A stretch of DNA of 64,000 bases from Chania multitudinisentens RB-25 (GCF_000520015.2 NZ_CP007044.2:4960001-5024000), one strand, 5' to 3'. Counted from the stretch's first letter, positions 24,861 to 34,456 are shown. Program-made: numbers and translations. Notes: generated from the sequence alone by a model not told the origin.

Positions 24861-26108
24861 TTAACGCATTTTATCTTTTAGCCAGTTACTGATTTGCCGT
24901 AACGCGTGATCGAAGCTCTCGTAAACCGGTGTGCGCGGGACTGCGATCAGTTTACCGTTCAGCGAAGATGAAGCGATCAATTGAGCTTCCTTTTTCGGGC
25001 TGAGTGGATCGCCATCCCAGTAAGCTGCCAGCATCGGCGTTGGGCAACGGCGGCCTAGCAACCCCTGCGTTTTCAGTGAATAGCGGCTCAGCTCGGTCTT
25101 CAACACATTATCAGAAGCGCTGGACATCCCCATACGGCTCGCCAGCACATCCATATACATATCGGGCACATACTCTTGGCATTGAGCTTCGCACAGCAGG
25201 CTGTGTACTACCGGGCCAACGCACGCCACGCCACGCAATCGGTGTGCTTCCAGATAGGCTAAACGTACCGCCACATTAGCCCCAAAACGGAAACCAAACG
25301 CAGTAACACGTTGATGATCAATCCACGGCACCGCAGATAATTGCGCTAACACCTGCTGATGCAGGAAACTGGAATCCTGCGTCAGTTTCCATTTGTATGA
25401 CGAGCCGATAGAAGGCATATCAATGGTCAGCATGGCAATCCCCAATGGTGCCAGGTAATCGCGGAACAGGCGGTGATAATCGGTTTGCAATGTATCGAGG
25501 CTGCCACACATCAATACCGTGGGGTACGGTGCCTGCCCGTTCTCCGGCATATGCAGGAATCCGGTGATCGCACTGCCCCCTTCGATGGCAAACTCCAGCT
25601 CTTTGAGCTGATACGGCAGCAATAACGCAGCTTCTTCATAAGCACGATTGGAGAGGACTTCTGCCTGTTCAGCCAGTTCATCCCCTTTCAGATGCGGATA
25701 ACCGGCAATACTGTATAAATTGGCGGCATTTAACCAATACTGCCCGCCTACCAACGGATCTGCCTGTGCCAGCGCCCGCTGCTGCCATTTCATGCCCTGA
25801 CGCACCCACTCATAAATCCAGTTACCGTTACGGTAGCCCACTACGGTGTCCAGCAGATGCTCGTCGCTGTGTTCCGCATTGGAAACGGCAATGCGCGCCA
25901 ATACTTCACTGATTTCCAACGGGTCAATACCGCGCCAGGTCCATAACAGATGGTTGAGCATGCGATACCAGTTGTTACCTGTATCACCGTCCAATGGGGA
26001 ATGCATATCCGCCCCCACCACATGATGGGCACGCGATACCAGCGTCGAAGTTTCGACGTGTTTGAATGAAGGTTTGAACAATACTTCAGAAAGGTTGGCT
26101 TGTGCCAT
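24861..26108 (-). CDS. frsA: Esterase FrsA (fermentation/respiration switch protein)
   Basis: 415 residues (E. coli 414) from the ATG at 26108 (MAQANLSEVLFKPSFKH). It has an alpha/beta-hydrolase C-terminal domain with AFGFRFGANVAVRLAYLE and an N-terminal helical cap region. E. coli FrsA binds the unphosphorylated glucose-specific EIIA and was reported to affect the balance of fermentation and respiration. Esterase activity has been described for the family. The nucleophile motif GFRFGA departs from the usual GxSxG, as in other FrsA proteins. Gene order gpt-frsA-crl is conserved. Confidence 0.96.
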   Translation of the reverse strand: MAQANLSEVLFKPSFKHVETSTLVSRAHHVVGADMHSPLDGDTGNNWYRMLNHLLWTWRGIDPLEISEVLARIAVSNAEHSDEHLLDTVVGYRNGNWIYEWVRQGMKWQQRALAQADPLVGGQYWLNAANLYSIAGYPHLKGDELAEQAEVLSNRAYEEAALLLPYQLKELEFAIEGGSAITGFLHMPENGQAPYPTVLMCGSLDTLQTDYHRLFRDYLAPLGIAMLTIDMPSIGSSYKWKLTQDSSFLHQQVLAQLSAVPWIDHQRVTAFGFRFGANVAVRLAYLEAHRLRGVACVGPVVHSLLCEAQCQEYVPDMYMDVLASRMGMSSASDNVLKTELSRYSLKTQGLLGRRCPTPMLAAYWDGDPLSPKKEAQLIASSSLNGKLIAVPRTPVYESFDHALRQISNWLKDKMR

Positions 26109-26363
26109 GGTAACAACAGCCTCCAAAAATCTTGCAGCAAGGCTGATACCCTATGGATTTCAAGTTGCAGTCAGGTACTCAACCCGTTCATCGTTCCGGT
26201 AAGTGACGGAGGTGAACTCACACAAGTAACAGTGCTGCTTGAAAGGCAACGGATAGTAAACAGCCGAAATGTCTGGTGCTAGTGTACCTAACTCTGGCGG
26301 CTGAAACCAAACTCTCCCAGCAGAATGGCAGGAATTTACAGAGCTTCGCGAACTCATAATAGC

Positions 26364-26386
26364 AACGCCTGGCATTACCAGGCGTT
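26364..26386. terminator. Terminator-like hairpin between gpt and frsA
   Basis: Perfect 9-bp arms AACGCCTGG and CCAGGCGTT with a 5-base loop. On the plus strand it is followed by TTTTTA. On the minus strand, the direction of gpt, the tail is weaker (GCTATT). It can still end gpt transcripts 12 bases after the stop. Confidence 0.75.
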
Positions 26387-26397
26387 TTTAACTGAAC

Positions 26398-26856
26398 TCA
26401 GCGGCCGCCGATAGGTGGCACGAAGGTTACGCCCATATCCCAGGGTTGCTCAATCCAGGTATCTTGCGGGATATCCACCACATAATCATCAACCAGCGGG
26501 CGACCTGCTGGTTTGGCAAAAATAGTCACAAAGTGGGCTTTCGGATACATTTCGCGAATCGCTTTCGCAGTGCCGCCGGTATCCACCAGATCGTCAACCA
26601 CAATAAAGCCTTCCCCATCGCCTTCGGCACGTTTGAGTACCTTCATCTCGCGCTGGTTGTCATGGTCGTAGCTGGAAATACACACGGTATCCACATAGCG
26701 GATACTTAACTCACGCGCCAGCAAAGAAGCAGGCACTAAACCACCACGGCTGACAGCAATAATGCCTTTCCACTGTTCAGCAGGCAGCAGGCGGTGAGCC
26801 AGTTTGCGCGCTTGCATTTGCAACATATCCCAAGTAACAACGTATTTTTCGCTCAT
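26398..26856 (-). CDS. gpt: Xanthine-guanine phosphoribosyltransferase
   Basis: 152 residues, the exact E. coli length, from the ATG at 26856 (MSEKYVVTWDM). The PRPP-binding loop is FIVVDDLVDTGGTA, and the purine-contact WIEQPWDMGVTFVPP is at the C-terminus. It salvages guanine, xanthine and hypoxanthine with PRPP and associates with the inner membrane periphery. It sits divergent from pepD, as in E. coli. The longer upstream open frame lacks homologous sequence and is not used. Confidence 0.97.
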   Translation of the reverse strand: MSEKYVVTWDMLQMQARKLAHRLLPAEQWKGIIAVSRGGLVPASLLARELSIRYVDTVCISSYDHDNQREMKVLKRAEGDGEGFIVVDDLVDTGGTAKAIREMYPKAHFVTIFAKPAGRPLVDDYVVDIPQDTWIEQPWDMGVTFVPPIGGR

Positions 26857-27200
26857 AGCATGTAGTCCCGGCCAGCAGTTGAATGTGGCTTGCTCAGTAA
26901 TCAAGGGGAAAAAAGGTTGCGCGAGATTATAGAGACTGACCGCCCTGAATACCAGTTGAACCGAGGAATTCATCAGTATTTTGTCTGATATCTATTGAAG
27001 TGATTGATGCTGTTTAGGTCATTCAATACCCGGCAAAGCGGTGTATACAAGCGGCCAAACAGCACAATAAGTTCCGCATCCAGCACCGCTGGCAAGGCAT
27101 AAAGTGATATTCTCTTGGCATCGTGCCACGAAGCACTGATATTCCCCCTTTAACCGCACAGTATTTCCTCTGCCGGGAATACTGTTACAGGAGACTGATA
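26857..27200. other. gpt-pepD divergent promoter region
   Basis: 344 bases between two divergent genes. No gene is supported. It contains both promoters and an AGGAGA ribosome site (27189-27194) for pepD. No strong palindrome is seen. Confidence 0.5.
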
Positions 27201-28661
27201 GTGTCTGAATTGTCTCAACTTTCGCCACAGCCGCTGTGGGATATTTTCGCCAAGATCTGTTCTATCCCACACCCTTCTTATCATGAAGAAGCACTGGCAC
27301 AACATATTCTCAATTGGGCCAAAGAAAAAAATCTGCATGCCGAGCGCGATCGGGTAGGTAACATCCTGCTGCGTAAACCCGCAACCAAAGGCATGGAAAA
27401 CCGCAAGCCCGTCGCCTTGCAGGCCCACCTCGATATGGTGCCGCAAAAGAATAACGATACCGTTCACGACTTTGCGAAAGATCCGATTCAACCTTATATC
27501 GACGGTGAATGGATAAAAGCCCGTGGCACCACGCTAGGGGCGGATAATGGTATCGGTATGGCCTCTGCGTTGGCCGTCTTGGCCGATGAAAGTGTTGAGC
27601 ATGGTCCATTGGAAGTGCTGTTGACCATGACCGAAGAAGCCGGTATGGATGGTGCTTTTGGGCTGCAATCCAACTGGTTGCAGGCTGATATTCTGATCAA
27701 CACCGACTCCGAAGAAGAAGGGGAAGTCTATGTCGGCTGCGCAGGGGGTATTGATTTTATCACTACTTTACCGTTGCAACGTGAAGCGCTGCCTGCTGGC
27801 TATCAGACCTTAGAATTGACGCTCAAAGGGCTGAGAGGCGGGCATTCTGGCGTAGGTATTCATCATGGTTTGGGTAATGCCAACAAACTGCTGGCGCGTT
27901 TCCTGTTTGCCCACACCCAAGAATTGGAACTGCGCCTGCTGGATTTCAACGGCGGTACGCTGCGCAACGCGATCCCACGTGAAGCTTCAGCGATAGTTGC
28001 CGTGCCCGCGGCCAAAACAGATGCTCTGAAAGCCCTGAGCCAGCGTTATCTGGAGACTTTGACAAACGAGCTGGCCGCGAAAGAAAAAAATATTACCGTG
28101 CTGCTGAACCCTGTCACTGGCCCAACGCAGGCTCTCACCACCGACAGCCAGAACCGCTTTGTCGCACTGCTGAACGGCACACCTAATGGGGTGATCCGCA
28201 TGAGTGATGCGATAGAAGGTGTAGTGGAAACTTCGCTGAACGTTGGCATCGTCACCACCAGCGAAAAAGAAGCCGAGATCATCTGCCTGATCCGTTCCTT
28301 GATCGATAGCGGTAAAGATTATGTGGTGGAGATGCTGACAGCACTCGGCCAACTGGCTAACGCACAGGTTGCGCCGAAGGGCGGTTATCCTGGCTGGCAG
28401 CCGGATGCCAGTTCACCGGTCATGCAGTTGGTACGCGAAACCTACCAGAAGTTGTTTAATAAAACGCCGAATATCATGGTGATCCACGCCGGGCTAGAAT
28501 GTGGTTTGTTCAAAAAGCCTTACCCGAATATGGATATGGTGTCAATTGGGCCAACCATCACCGGGCCGCATTCACCGGATGAGCGGGTGCATATCGCCAG
28601 CGTTGGGCAATACTGGCAACTGTTGACCGCATTGCTGAAAGCAATTCCTGAGCGCGGGTAA
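27201..28661 (+). CDS. pepD: Aminoacyl-histidine dipeptidase (peptidase D)
   Basis: 486 residues when started at the GTG at 27201, which follows AGGAGA by 6 bases and gives the normal N-terminus SELSQLSPQPLWDIF (E. coli 485). The longer ATG frame runs into the promoter. M20 zinc-dependent dipeptidase that cleaves carnosine and other Xaa-His dipeptides in the cytosol. Metal ligands and catalytic residues are visible: LQAHLDMVPQ, TLGADNGIGMA, MTEEAGMDGAFG, INTDSEEEGEVY and IHAGLECGLF, with the C-terminal His in TGPHSPDERVH. Confidence 0.97.
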   Translation: MSELSQLSPQPLWDIFAKICSIPHPSYHEEALAQHILNWAKEKNLHAERDRVGNILLRKPATKGMENRKPVALQAHLDMVPQKNNDTVHDFAKDPIQPYIDGEWIKARGTTLGADNGIGMASALAVLADESVEHGPLEVLLTMTEEAGMDGAFGLQSNWLQADILINTDSEEEGEVYVGCAGGIDFITTLPLQREALPAGYQTLELTLKGLRGGHSGVGIHHGLGNANKLLARFLFAHTQELELRLLDFNGGTLRNAIPREASAIVAVPAAKTDALKALSQRYLETLTNELAAKEKNITVLLNPVTGPTQALTTDSQNRFVALLNGTPNGVIRMSDAIEGVVETSLNVGIVTTSEKEAEIICLIRSLIDSGKDYVVEMLTALGQLANAQVAPKGGYPGWQPDASSPVMQLVRETYQKLFNKTPNIMVIHAGLECGLFKKPYPNMDMVSIGPTITGPHSPDERVHIASVGQYWQLLTALLKAIPERG

Positions 28662-28711
28662 GCGGGTAATATTGTCGGCTCTGTCTAGGAGCTTCTGATT
28701 CCTCCCCACGG

Positions 28712-28735
28712 TAAGGGCGCAATAATGTGCCCTTA
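28712..28735. terminator. Hairpin between convergent pepD and dinB
   Basis: Arms TAAGGGC and GCCCTTA around a 10-base loop, 50 bases past the pepD stop and 17 past the dinB stop. Likely terminator for pepD or both; the U tails are short. Confidence 0.6.
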
Positions 28736-28752
28736 TCTATACAATTGCGGAA

Positions 28753-29814
28753 TCACTCCCACGTTAAAACCAATTGCCGCTCAAGTTGAGGGTCCAGCAG
28801 CGTGACATGCAGCCCAACCAGCCGCACGCCGCGCCCTTCTCGCCGTTCCTGCCATACCTGGCGAGCAACTTTGAGCAAATCTTCCTTATTCAATACCGGC
28901 CAGATATGTTCCTGCGTGGTCTGCTGAAAATCCTGAAACTTCAGCTTCACACCTTGCCGGGCGATATGCAGATCCGGTTTCACCTTGCGCAGCCGCATCT
29001 CCAGTTCAGGGTACAGTTTGTTGACAATCAGTGTTTCGCACTCCTGCCACCGATGAATGTCTACTGCCAACGTGCGCTCAACGCCAACCGATTTACGTAA
29101 ACGATCGGGGGAAACCTCTCGCTCATCAATACCCTGGCAGCGTTCCCAGAGCACCCGGCCAAATTTGCCAAAGCGCTTTAACAAAGCCGCCAGATCGTAT
29201 TTCTGTACATCAGCACAGGTGAGTAACCCCACTTCCTCTAGCCGTTTAGCAGTCACTTTTCCAACGCCAGGGATCTTACCGAGCGGCAGTTGCCGCAAAA
29301 ATTCCGGCATCTGCGCCGGTGTAATCACATACTGCCCGTTGGGTTTATTCAATTCCGAGGCGATTTTGGCAAGAAACTTGATTGGCGCAACGCCGGCCGA
29401 AGCGGTGAGATTCAATTCAGCCGCAATCGTCTGGCGGATCTCTTGAGCAATCAAGGTAGCTGAACCATTGCATTGCCTGCTGTCGCTTACGTCCAGATAG
29501 GCTTCATCCAGCGAGAGTGGTTCAATCAGTGAGGTATAGCGGGCAAAAATATCGCGAATATGCAATGAGGCTTCTTTATAAGCCGCCATTCGCCCCGGTA
29601 ACAATTTCAGATGCGGGCAAAGCTTAAAAGCCATGGCGGTAGACATCGCGCTATGTATCCCATAGCGGCGAGCGGGATAGTTGGCAGTGCTAATCACCCC
29701 ACGCTGAGCGGCGCTGCCCCCAATCGCTAACGGAATATCACGCAGGCTGGGATCGTCGCGCATTTCCACCGCTGCGAAGAAGCAATCCATATCAACATGA
29801 ATGATTTTACGCAT
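28753..29814 (-). CDS. dinB: DNA polymerase IV
   Basis: 353 residues from the ATG at 29814 (MRKIIHVDMDCFFAAVEM). Y-family translesion polymerase: catalytic acidic residues in HVDMDCFFA and SLDEAYLDV, steric gate Phe in DCFFAAVE, the helix-hairpin-helix LGKIPGVGKVTAKRLEEVG, and a little-finger domain. The C-terminus LLDPQLERQLVLTWE resembles the beta-clamp binding end of Pol IV. It carries out error-prone bypass under SOS. A consensus-like LexA box lies 15 bases upstream. It converges with pepD. Confidence 0.97.
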   Translation of the reverse strand: MRKIIHVDMDCFFAAVEMRDDPSLRDIPLAIGGSAAQRGVISTANYPARRYGIHSAMSTAMAFKLCPHLKLLPGRMAAYKEASLHIRDIFARYTSLIEPLSLDEAYLDVSDSRQCNGSATLIAQEIRQTIAAELNLTASAGVAPIKFLAKIASELNKPNGQYVITPAQMPEFLRQLPLGKIPGVGKVTAKRLEEVGLLTCADVQKYDLAALLKRFGKFGRVLWERCQGIDEREVSPDRLRKSVGVERTLAVDIHRWQECETLIVNKLYPELEMRLRKVKPDLHIARQGVKLKFQDFQQTTQEHIWPVLNKEDLLKVARQVWQERREGRGVRLVGLHVTLLDPQLERQLVLTWE

Positions 29815-29829
29815 CTTGCCCTCCCACAA

Positions 29830-29849
29830 TACTGTTTAAATATACAGTT
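29830..29849. promoter_or_regulatory. LexA (SOS) box of dinB
   Basis: TACTGT-ttaaatat-ACAGTT: the invariant CTGT-N8-ACAG core with an AT-rich spacer, directly upstream of dinB. It fits the LexA consensus well and implies SOS induction. Confidence 0.88.
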
Positions 29850-29894
29850 AATTATCAGGAAAGCAAACGTGCAAATGATCGGATTAGCTAAGAT

Positions 29895-29920
29895 AAGAGG
29901 CTCTGTATACAGAACCCCTT
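29895..29920 (-). terminator. Terminator of the nqr-apbE-nqrM transcript
   Basis: A near-symmetrical hairpin around TCTGTATACAGA with AAG-GG and CC-CTT flanks, just past the nqrM stop. It runs into CTTATCTT on the minus strand. The inner palindrome looks like half of an SOS box but has the wrong spacing. Confidence 0.65.
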
Positions 29921-29932
29921 GATATGCAAGTG

Positions 29933-30160
29933 TTATAAGATACGGTATTTTTCCAGTTGCTCACGCCGCCGCGCCTCTTTCGCCAGGCGTTTTTTGCGTG
30001 CATCACAGGGATCTGGGCAATCGCAGACTTTCTCCATGCCTAGCGCAGTAATCCCCCCACAGCTCCCCTGTAAGGTTTTGCGCCGGAATACATACCCAAG
30101 CGACATGCCGCCAATAACCAGCAGAAACAGCACAAACGAGGCAACGAATATCGTCAGCAT
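29933..30160 (-). CDS. nqrM: Na+-NQR maturation factor NqrM
   Basis: 75 residues from the ATG at 30160; GAGG lies upstream. One N-terminal membrane helix (LTIFVASFVLFLLVIGGMSL) is followed by a cytoplasmic part with four Cys: Cys34 in GSCGG and Cys46, 48 and 52 in CDCPDPC. NqrM is needed to deliver iron to the Cys4-Fe centre between NqrD and NqrE. It closes the operon after apbE, the arrangement seen in Vibrio and relatives. Confidence 0.93.
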   Translation of the reverse strand: MLTIFVASFVLFLLVIGGMSLGYVFRRKTLQGSCGGITALGMEKVCDCPDPCDARKKRLAKEARRREQLEKYRIL

Positions 30161-30167
30161 AACGGCC

Positions 30168-31184
30168 TCACTCACTTTTTTTCAGATAGGGTTTAAACGC
30201 CTCAGAATAGCGTTCTTCAAAACCCTCGGCGGTTTTCACCATCATAAATACCGGGATATCCAGCAGATTTGCCAGCGCCATCCCCCGCTCTGGGCCCAGC
30301 ACATTCAACCCGGTAGCCAGGCCGTCAGCTGTCATACACTGCGGATTAATCACGGTAATTGATACCAGATTATGATCGATCGGCTTACCGGTGGATGGGT
30401 CGATAGTATGAGAATAGCGCATTCCATCCTGTTCGAAGTAATTACGATAATCGCCAGAGGTAGCGATAGACATTTCACCCGGTTCAATCACCAGATGAAC
30501 TTTCTGTTCCGCACTGGCCGTTGGGCGTTCAATGGCAATACGCCACGGCTTGCTCTCACCATTAACACCACGAGTACGCACTTCACCACCGATATCAACC
30601 ATATAGTTTTCGATATGCTGTGATTGCAGGTATTGGGCAATAACATCAACACCATAACCCTTGGCGATAGAAGACAGATCGATATACAGTTCCGGGATAT
30701 GCTTCACCAAGGCATTGCCTTCAACCGACAGCTTGTCGATCCCCGTCCAACGGCGGCGCTGCTCCAGTTCGGCAACGCTGGGCACTTTATTCGGCCGCCC
30801 TTCTGCACCGAATCCCCACAAATTCACCAATGGCCCGACGGTCACATCCAGCGCCCCATCGGTGACTCGGTTGAGGCGCAACGCCTCCAGCACCACTTCC
30901 AGAGTGGCGGCAGAAACCGGAAACGGTTTGTTCACGGCGCGGCTGGCGTTAAAACGGCTCAGTTCTGAATCCGGCAGGTAGGTGGACATCTGATCGTTAA
31001 CCTGTTCCAGCTGTTTATCAATGCCTACCCGCAGCGTTTCCATTGCTGGAGTGGCTTTGCCAGGAATAAAACGGATCGAATAGTAGGTTCCCATGGTCTT
31101 GCCATCGAGATTTTCCTGCTTCGGCCCACAACCTGCCAGCAACGCAGTGGCAGCAAGCACCACTATCATCATCCAGAACTTCAT
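30168..31184 (-). CDS. apbE: FAD:protein FMN transferase
   Basis: 338 residues from the ATG at 31184. The lipoprotein signal MKFWMMIVVLAATALLAGC has its lipobox Cys at 19, so it is anchored on the periplasmic side. It transfers FMN from FAD to the Thr of SGAT motifs, here those of NqrB and NqrC. Visible family blocks: GKTMGTYYSIRF, SSIAKGYGVD, YMVDIGGEVRTRG and IATSGDYRNYF. Its place directly after nqrF matches its role in Nqr flavinylation. A longer frame upstream of 31184 would spoil the signal peptide. Confidence 0.95.
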   Translation of the reverse strand: MKFWMMIVVLAATALLAGCGPKQENLDGKTMGTYYSIRFIPGKATPAMETLRVGIDKQLEQVNDQMSTYLPDSELSRFNASRAVNKPFPVSAATLEVVLEALRLNRVTDGALDVTVGPLVNLWGFGAEGRPNKVPSVAELEQRRRWTGIDKLSVEGNALVKHIPELYIDLSSIAKGYGVDVIAQYLQSQHIENYMVDIGGEVRTRGVNGESKPWRIAIERPTASAEQKVHLVIEPGEMSIATSGDYRNYFEQDGMRYSHTIDPSTGKPIDHNLVSITVINPQCMTADGLATGLNVLGPERGMALANLLDIPVFMMVKTAEGFEERYSEAFKPYLKKSE

Positions 31185-31197
31185 TCTCAACCGCCTG

Positions 31198-32421
31198 TTA
31201 ACCACCAAAGTCATCGAGCATGATGTTATCGTCTTCAACGCCCAGATCTTTCAACATCTTGATCACGGCCGCATTCATCATCGGCGGCCCACACATATAA
31301 AATTCGCAGTCTTCCGGTGCCGGGTGGTTCTTCAGATAATTTTCCAGCAGGACATTATGGATAAAACCGGTATAGCCAGACCAGTTATCTTCCGGCTGCG
31401 GATCGGAAAGCGCCACATGCCAGGTGAAGTTCTCGTTTTCTTCTTGCAGATGATTAAAATCATCCTCATAGAACATTTCGCGCAGTGAGCGGGCACCGTA
31501 CCAGAAGGTTATCTTGCGCTTGGATTGCAGACGCTTTAACTGATCAAAAATGTGTGAACGCATCGGTGCCATACCGGCTCCGCCACCAACAAACACCATT
31601 TCAGCTTCGGTTTCTTTGGCAAAAAACTCGCCAAACGGCCCAGAAATAGTCACCTTATCACCCGCTTTTAGTGACCAGATATAAGAAGACATAATGCCCG
31701 GCGGCACATCAGGGTTATTGGGTGGCGGGGTAGAGATCCGCACATTAAGCATGATGATGCCTTTTTCATCCGGGTAGTTAGCCATCGAGTAGGCTCGCAC
31801 CGTTGTGTCTTTCACAACTGAACGGTAGCGGAACAGGTTGAACTTATCCCAATCACTACGGTATTCCTGCGGCACGTCAAAATCTGCATAACTGACCTCA
31901 TGCGCGGGCGCTTCAATCTGGATAAACCCACCGGCACGGAATGGCACATCTTCGCCATCAGGGATTTTCAGTACCAGTTCTTTGATAAAGGTGGCTTTGT
32001 TATCGTTAGAAATGACTTCACAATCCCATTTCTTCACGCCAAAAATATCTTCTGGCAGTTCGATCTTGAGATCCTGCTTCACATTTACCTGGCACGCCAG
32101 GCGGCAACCCTCTTTCGCATCATGCTTGCTGATATGGGAAAGCTCAGTGGGCAAAATGTCACCGCCGCCTTCTTTGATCACTACCCGGCATTGGCCACAG
32201 GAACCACCGCCGCCGCAGGCCGAGGAAATAAAGATCCCTTGGTTGGAGAGCATGTTAAGCAGCTTGTCCCCCGCCGGAGCGGTAAAACTTTTATCTTTTT
32301 CGCCATTAACCTCAACGGCAATGTCACCGGCATTCACCAATTTGGATTTGGCAAACAAAATCAGCAATGCCAGCACCATAACGATGCCGGTAAACATGGT
32401 GACACCTAAAATAATTTCCAT
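31198..32421 (-). CDS. nqrF: Na+-NQR subunit F (NADH-oxidising)
   Basis: 407 residues. One N-terminal helix (about 3-24) and a [2Fe-2S] ferredoxin domain with Cys69, 75, 78 and 110 are followed by an FAD/NADH reductase module. Motifs: RAYSMANYPDE (FAD), GGGAGMAPMRSHIFDQL (NADH) and CGPPMMNAAVIKML. It accepts hydride from NADH and passes electrons through FAD and the cluster to the membrane part of the complex. It is 15 bases after nqrE and 13 before apbE. Confidence 0.97.
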   Translation of the reverse strand: MEIILGVTMFTGIVMVLALLILFAKSKLVNAGDIAVEVNGEKDKSFTAPAGDKLLNMLSNQGIFISSACGGGGSCGQCRVVIKEGGGDILPTELSHISKHDAKEGCRLACQVNVKQDLKIELPEDIFGVKKWDCEVISNDNKATFIKELVLKIPDGEDVPFRAGGFIQIEAPAHEVSYADFDVPQEYRSDWDKFNLFRYRSVVKDTTVRAYSMANYPDEKGIIMLNVRISTPPPNNPDVPPGIMSSYIWSLKAGDKVTISGPFGEFFAKETEAEMVFVGGGAGMAPMRSHIFDQLKRLQSKRKITFWYGARSLREMFYEDDFNHLQEENENFTWHVALSDPQPEDNWSGYTGFIHNVLLENYLKNHPAPEDCEFYMCGPPMMNAAVIKMLKDLGVEDDNIMLDDFGG

Positions 32422-32436
32422 AAATACTTCCCGCCT

Positions 32437-33033
32437 TTATAACTGAACGCCGGAGAAGGACATAAAGCCCAACGCCATCAGCCCGGTGGCAATAAAGGTA
32501 ATGCCCAGACCACGTAACCTGGCCGGTACATCGGCATACTTCAGTTTTTCGCGGATACCCGCCATGGCGACAATCGCCAACATCCAACCGATGCCGGAAC
32601 CAAAGCCATACACCACGGATTCCACAAAGTTGTAATCACGCTGCACCATGAAAGACACACCACCGAAGATGGCACAGTTCACGGTAATCAACGGTAGGAA
32701 GATACCAAGGGCGTTATACAGTGCAGGAAAGAAGCGATCGAGCACCATCTCCAGAATCTGCACCAGAGCGGCAATCACACCAATAAAAGTGATGAAATTG
32801 AGGAACCCCAAATCAACACCTTCCACCAACGCACCGTCACGCAGAACCAGGTTATAGACCAGATTGTTCAGCGGCACGGAAATACCGAGCACCAGAGTTA
32901 CCGCTATCCCCAAGCTAAAAGCCGTAGACACCTTTTTCGACACGGCCAGAAAGGTACACATCCCGAGGAAAAACGCCAACGCCATGTTTTCAATAAACAC
33001 CGCGCGAACAAACAGACTGACATAATGCCCCAT
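32437..33033 (-). CDS. nqrE: Na+-NQR subunit E
   Basis: 198 residues, six predicted helices. One of the paired antiporter-like subunits (with NqrD) that form the Na+ path and share the intramembrane iron centre; the Cys in FFLGMCTFLAVSKKV and in LITVNCAIFGG are the expected ligands. The start MGHYVSLFVRAVFIENMALA is the typical N-terminus. Confidence 0.97.
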   Translation of the reverse strand: MGHYVSLFVRAVFIENMALAFFLGMCTFLAVSKKVSTAFSLGIAVTLVLGISVPLNNLVYNLVLRDGALVEGVDLGFLNFITFIGVIAALVQILEMVLDRFFPALYNALGIFLPLITVNCAIFGGVSFMVQRDYNFVESVVYGFGSGIGWMLAIVAMAGIREKLKYADVPARLRGLGITFIATGLMALGFMSFSGVQL

Positions 33034-33039
33034 CGGCAG

Positions 33040-33669
33040 TTACTCCTTTTCTGTCTGCTCTGGCTTCAAGGTACGCAGTCCCCAGATCAACAGGCCGATG
33101 ATAAAGAACGCGCTCGGCGCCAACAGAAACAGGCCGTTTGGCTGATACCAACCACCATTCTGCACCGTCACCAATACTGGTATATCGAACAACATGCCAG
33201 AACCGATCAGCTCACGCAGGAAGCCAACCAGGATCAGGATCACGCCGTACCCTAGACCATTACCAATCCCATCCATAAAACTTTCGATTGGCGGCGATTT
33301 CATCGCGTAAGCTTCCGCACGCCCCATCACAATGCAGTTGGTGATAATCAGGCCAACAAATACCGACAACTGCTTGGAAATCTCAAACGCATACGCACGC
33401 AGCAGTTGATCAACCACGATCACCAGCGAAGCGATGATCGTCATTTGCACAATGATGCGCACGCTGTTGGGAATATGGTGGCGAATCAGTGAAATGAAGA
33501 AGCTGGAAAACGCAGTCACCAGCGTTACCGCCAACGTCATCACCACTGCGGTTTCCAGCTTGGTGGTCACCGCCAGCGCCGAACAAACCCCCAGCACCTG
33601 CAAGGCAATCGGATTATTGTCGAACAGCGGCCCTAGCAAAACCCGCTTAATCTCTTTGGAATCAGCCAT
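33040..33669 (-). CDS. nqrD: Na+-NQR subunit D
   Basis: 209 residues, six predicted helices, homologous to NqrE and RnfA/E. Conserved Cys residues occur in QVLGVCSALAVTTKL and GLIITNCIVMGRAEA, the pair that completes the Cys4-Fe centre. The stop lies 6 bases before nqrE; the start overlaps nqrC by 8 bases. Confidence 0.97.
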   Translation of the reverse strand: MADSKEIKRVLLGPLFDNNPIALQVLGVCSALAVTTKLETAVVMTLAVTLVTAFSSFFISLIRHHIPNSVRIIVQMTIIASLVIVVDQLLRAYAFEISKQLSVFVGLIITNCIVMGRAEAYAMKSPPIESFMDGIGNGLGYGVILILVGFLRELIGSGMLFDIPVLVTVQNGGWYQPNGLFLLAPSAFFIIGLLIWGLRTLKPEQTEKE

Positions 33670-34456
33670 TCTTCAGGGCTCCTTCACGGACTCTTTGCAG
33701 GAATGGGCCAAAACCATGCTCGCCCAGCCAGAAATTAAAGATATTTTGCACACCATTGGTGGTGAGCGTCGCACCGGACAAGCCATCTACCGCATGAATA
33801 TCCCCTGAGCGCCCCCCACTGTGCACAATGCGAATCGCCGGGTTGCCGTTTGCATCAAACAGCTGCCTACCCACCCACTGCGCCCGCCAGTTAGGGTTTT
33901 GGATTTCCCCCCCCAGCCCTGGCGTTTCCCCGTGCTGGTAGAAGCTGAGGCCTCGTACCGTGTTGCCATCAGCATCCACCGCCACAAAAGCGTACATCAT
34001 CGACCACAGCCCGGTGCCGTATACCGGCAGTATGATTTTGCTCACCGCACCAGTGTCATCACGTACCAGATAGATTTCCGCCTGGTTGCTGCGGCGGCGA
34101 ATCCCGGCCAGATCTTTACTGGCCGGTAAAGCGATGCTGCTGGCATCGCTACGCAGAGCAGCCGCCAGATCAAAATTGCTATTATCGCCCGGCACAAACT
34201 CACCGCTATTCAGATCCAGCAGGCGTGCTTCAATACGCTTGCTAAATATTTCATGAACCTGCTCGCCGCTCATCCCCCGCACCAGCAGACCCGCTACGTC
34301 AAGGATATTGCGTTGTTTATCCAACAACCGCTGTTCCTGCTGCCGCTCTTTCAAACCGACGGCGGAACCCGCCACCACCACAGAGCACACCAGACACAAC
34401 AGCAGGACGACCAGCAGCGTTTTGCCGATGCTGTCATTTTTAGATTCATTCGCCAC
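33662..34456 (-). CDS. nqrC: Na+-NQR subunit C (covalent FMN)
   Basis: 264 residues with one N-terminal helix (about 12-33) and a periplasmic FMN-binding domain. The flavinylation motif is DGLSGATLTT, with Thr230 the predicted phosphoester site. It carries one of the two covalent FMN groups of the complex. It overlaps nqrB by 11 bases and nqrD by 8, indicating coupled translation. Confidence 0.97.
   Translation of the reverse strand: MANESKNDSIGKTLLVVLLLCLVCSVVVAGSAVGLKERQQEQRLLDKQRNILDVAGLLVRGMSGEQVHEIFSKRIEARLLDLNSGEFVPGDNSNFDLAAALRSDASSIALPASKDLAGIRRRSNQAEIYLVRDDTGAVSKIILPVYGTGLWSMMYAFVAVDADGNTVRGLSFYQHGETPGLGGEIQNPNWRAQWVGRQLFDANGNPAIRIVHSGGRSGDIHAVDGLSGATLTTNGVQNIFNFWLGEHGFGPFLQRVREGALKNG

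Noticed and set aside
26160..26375. 71-residue minus-strand frame between gpt and frsA
   Set aside because: No ribosome site or family; overlaps a terminator hairpin.
29895..29920. Second LexA box (TCTGTATACAGA)
   Set aside because: The CTGT and ACAG halves are 2 bases apart, not 8; it fits better as the stem of the nqr terminator.
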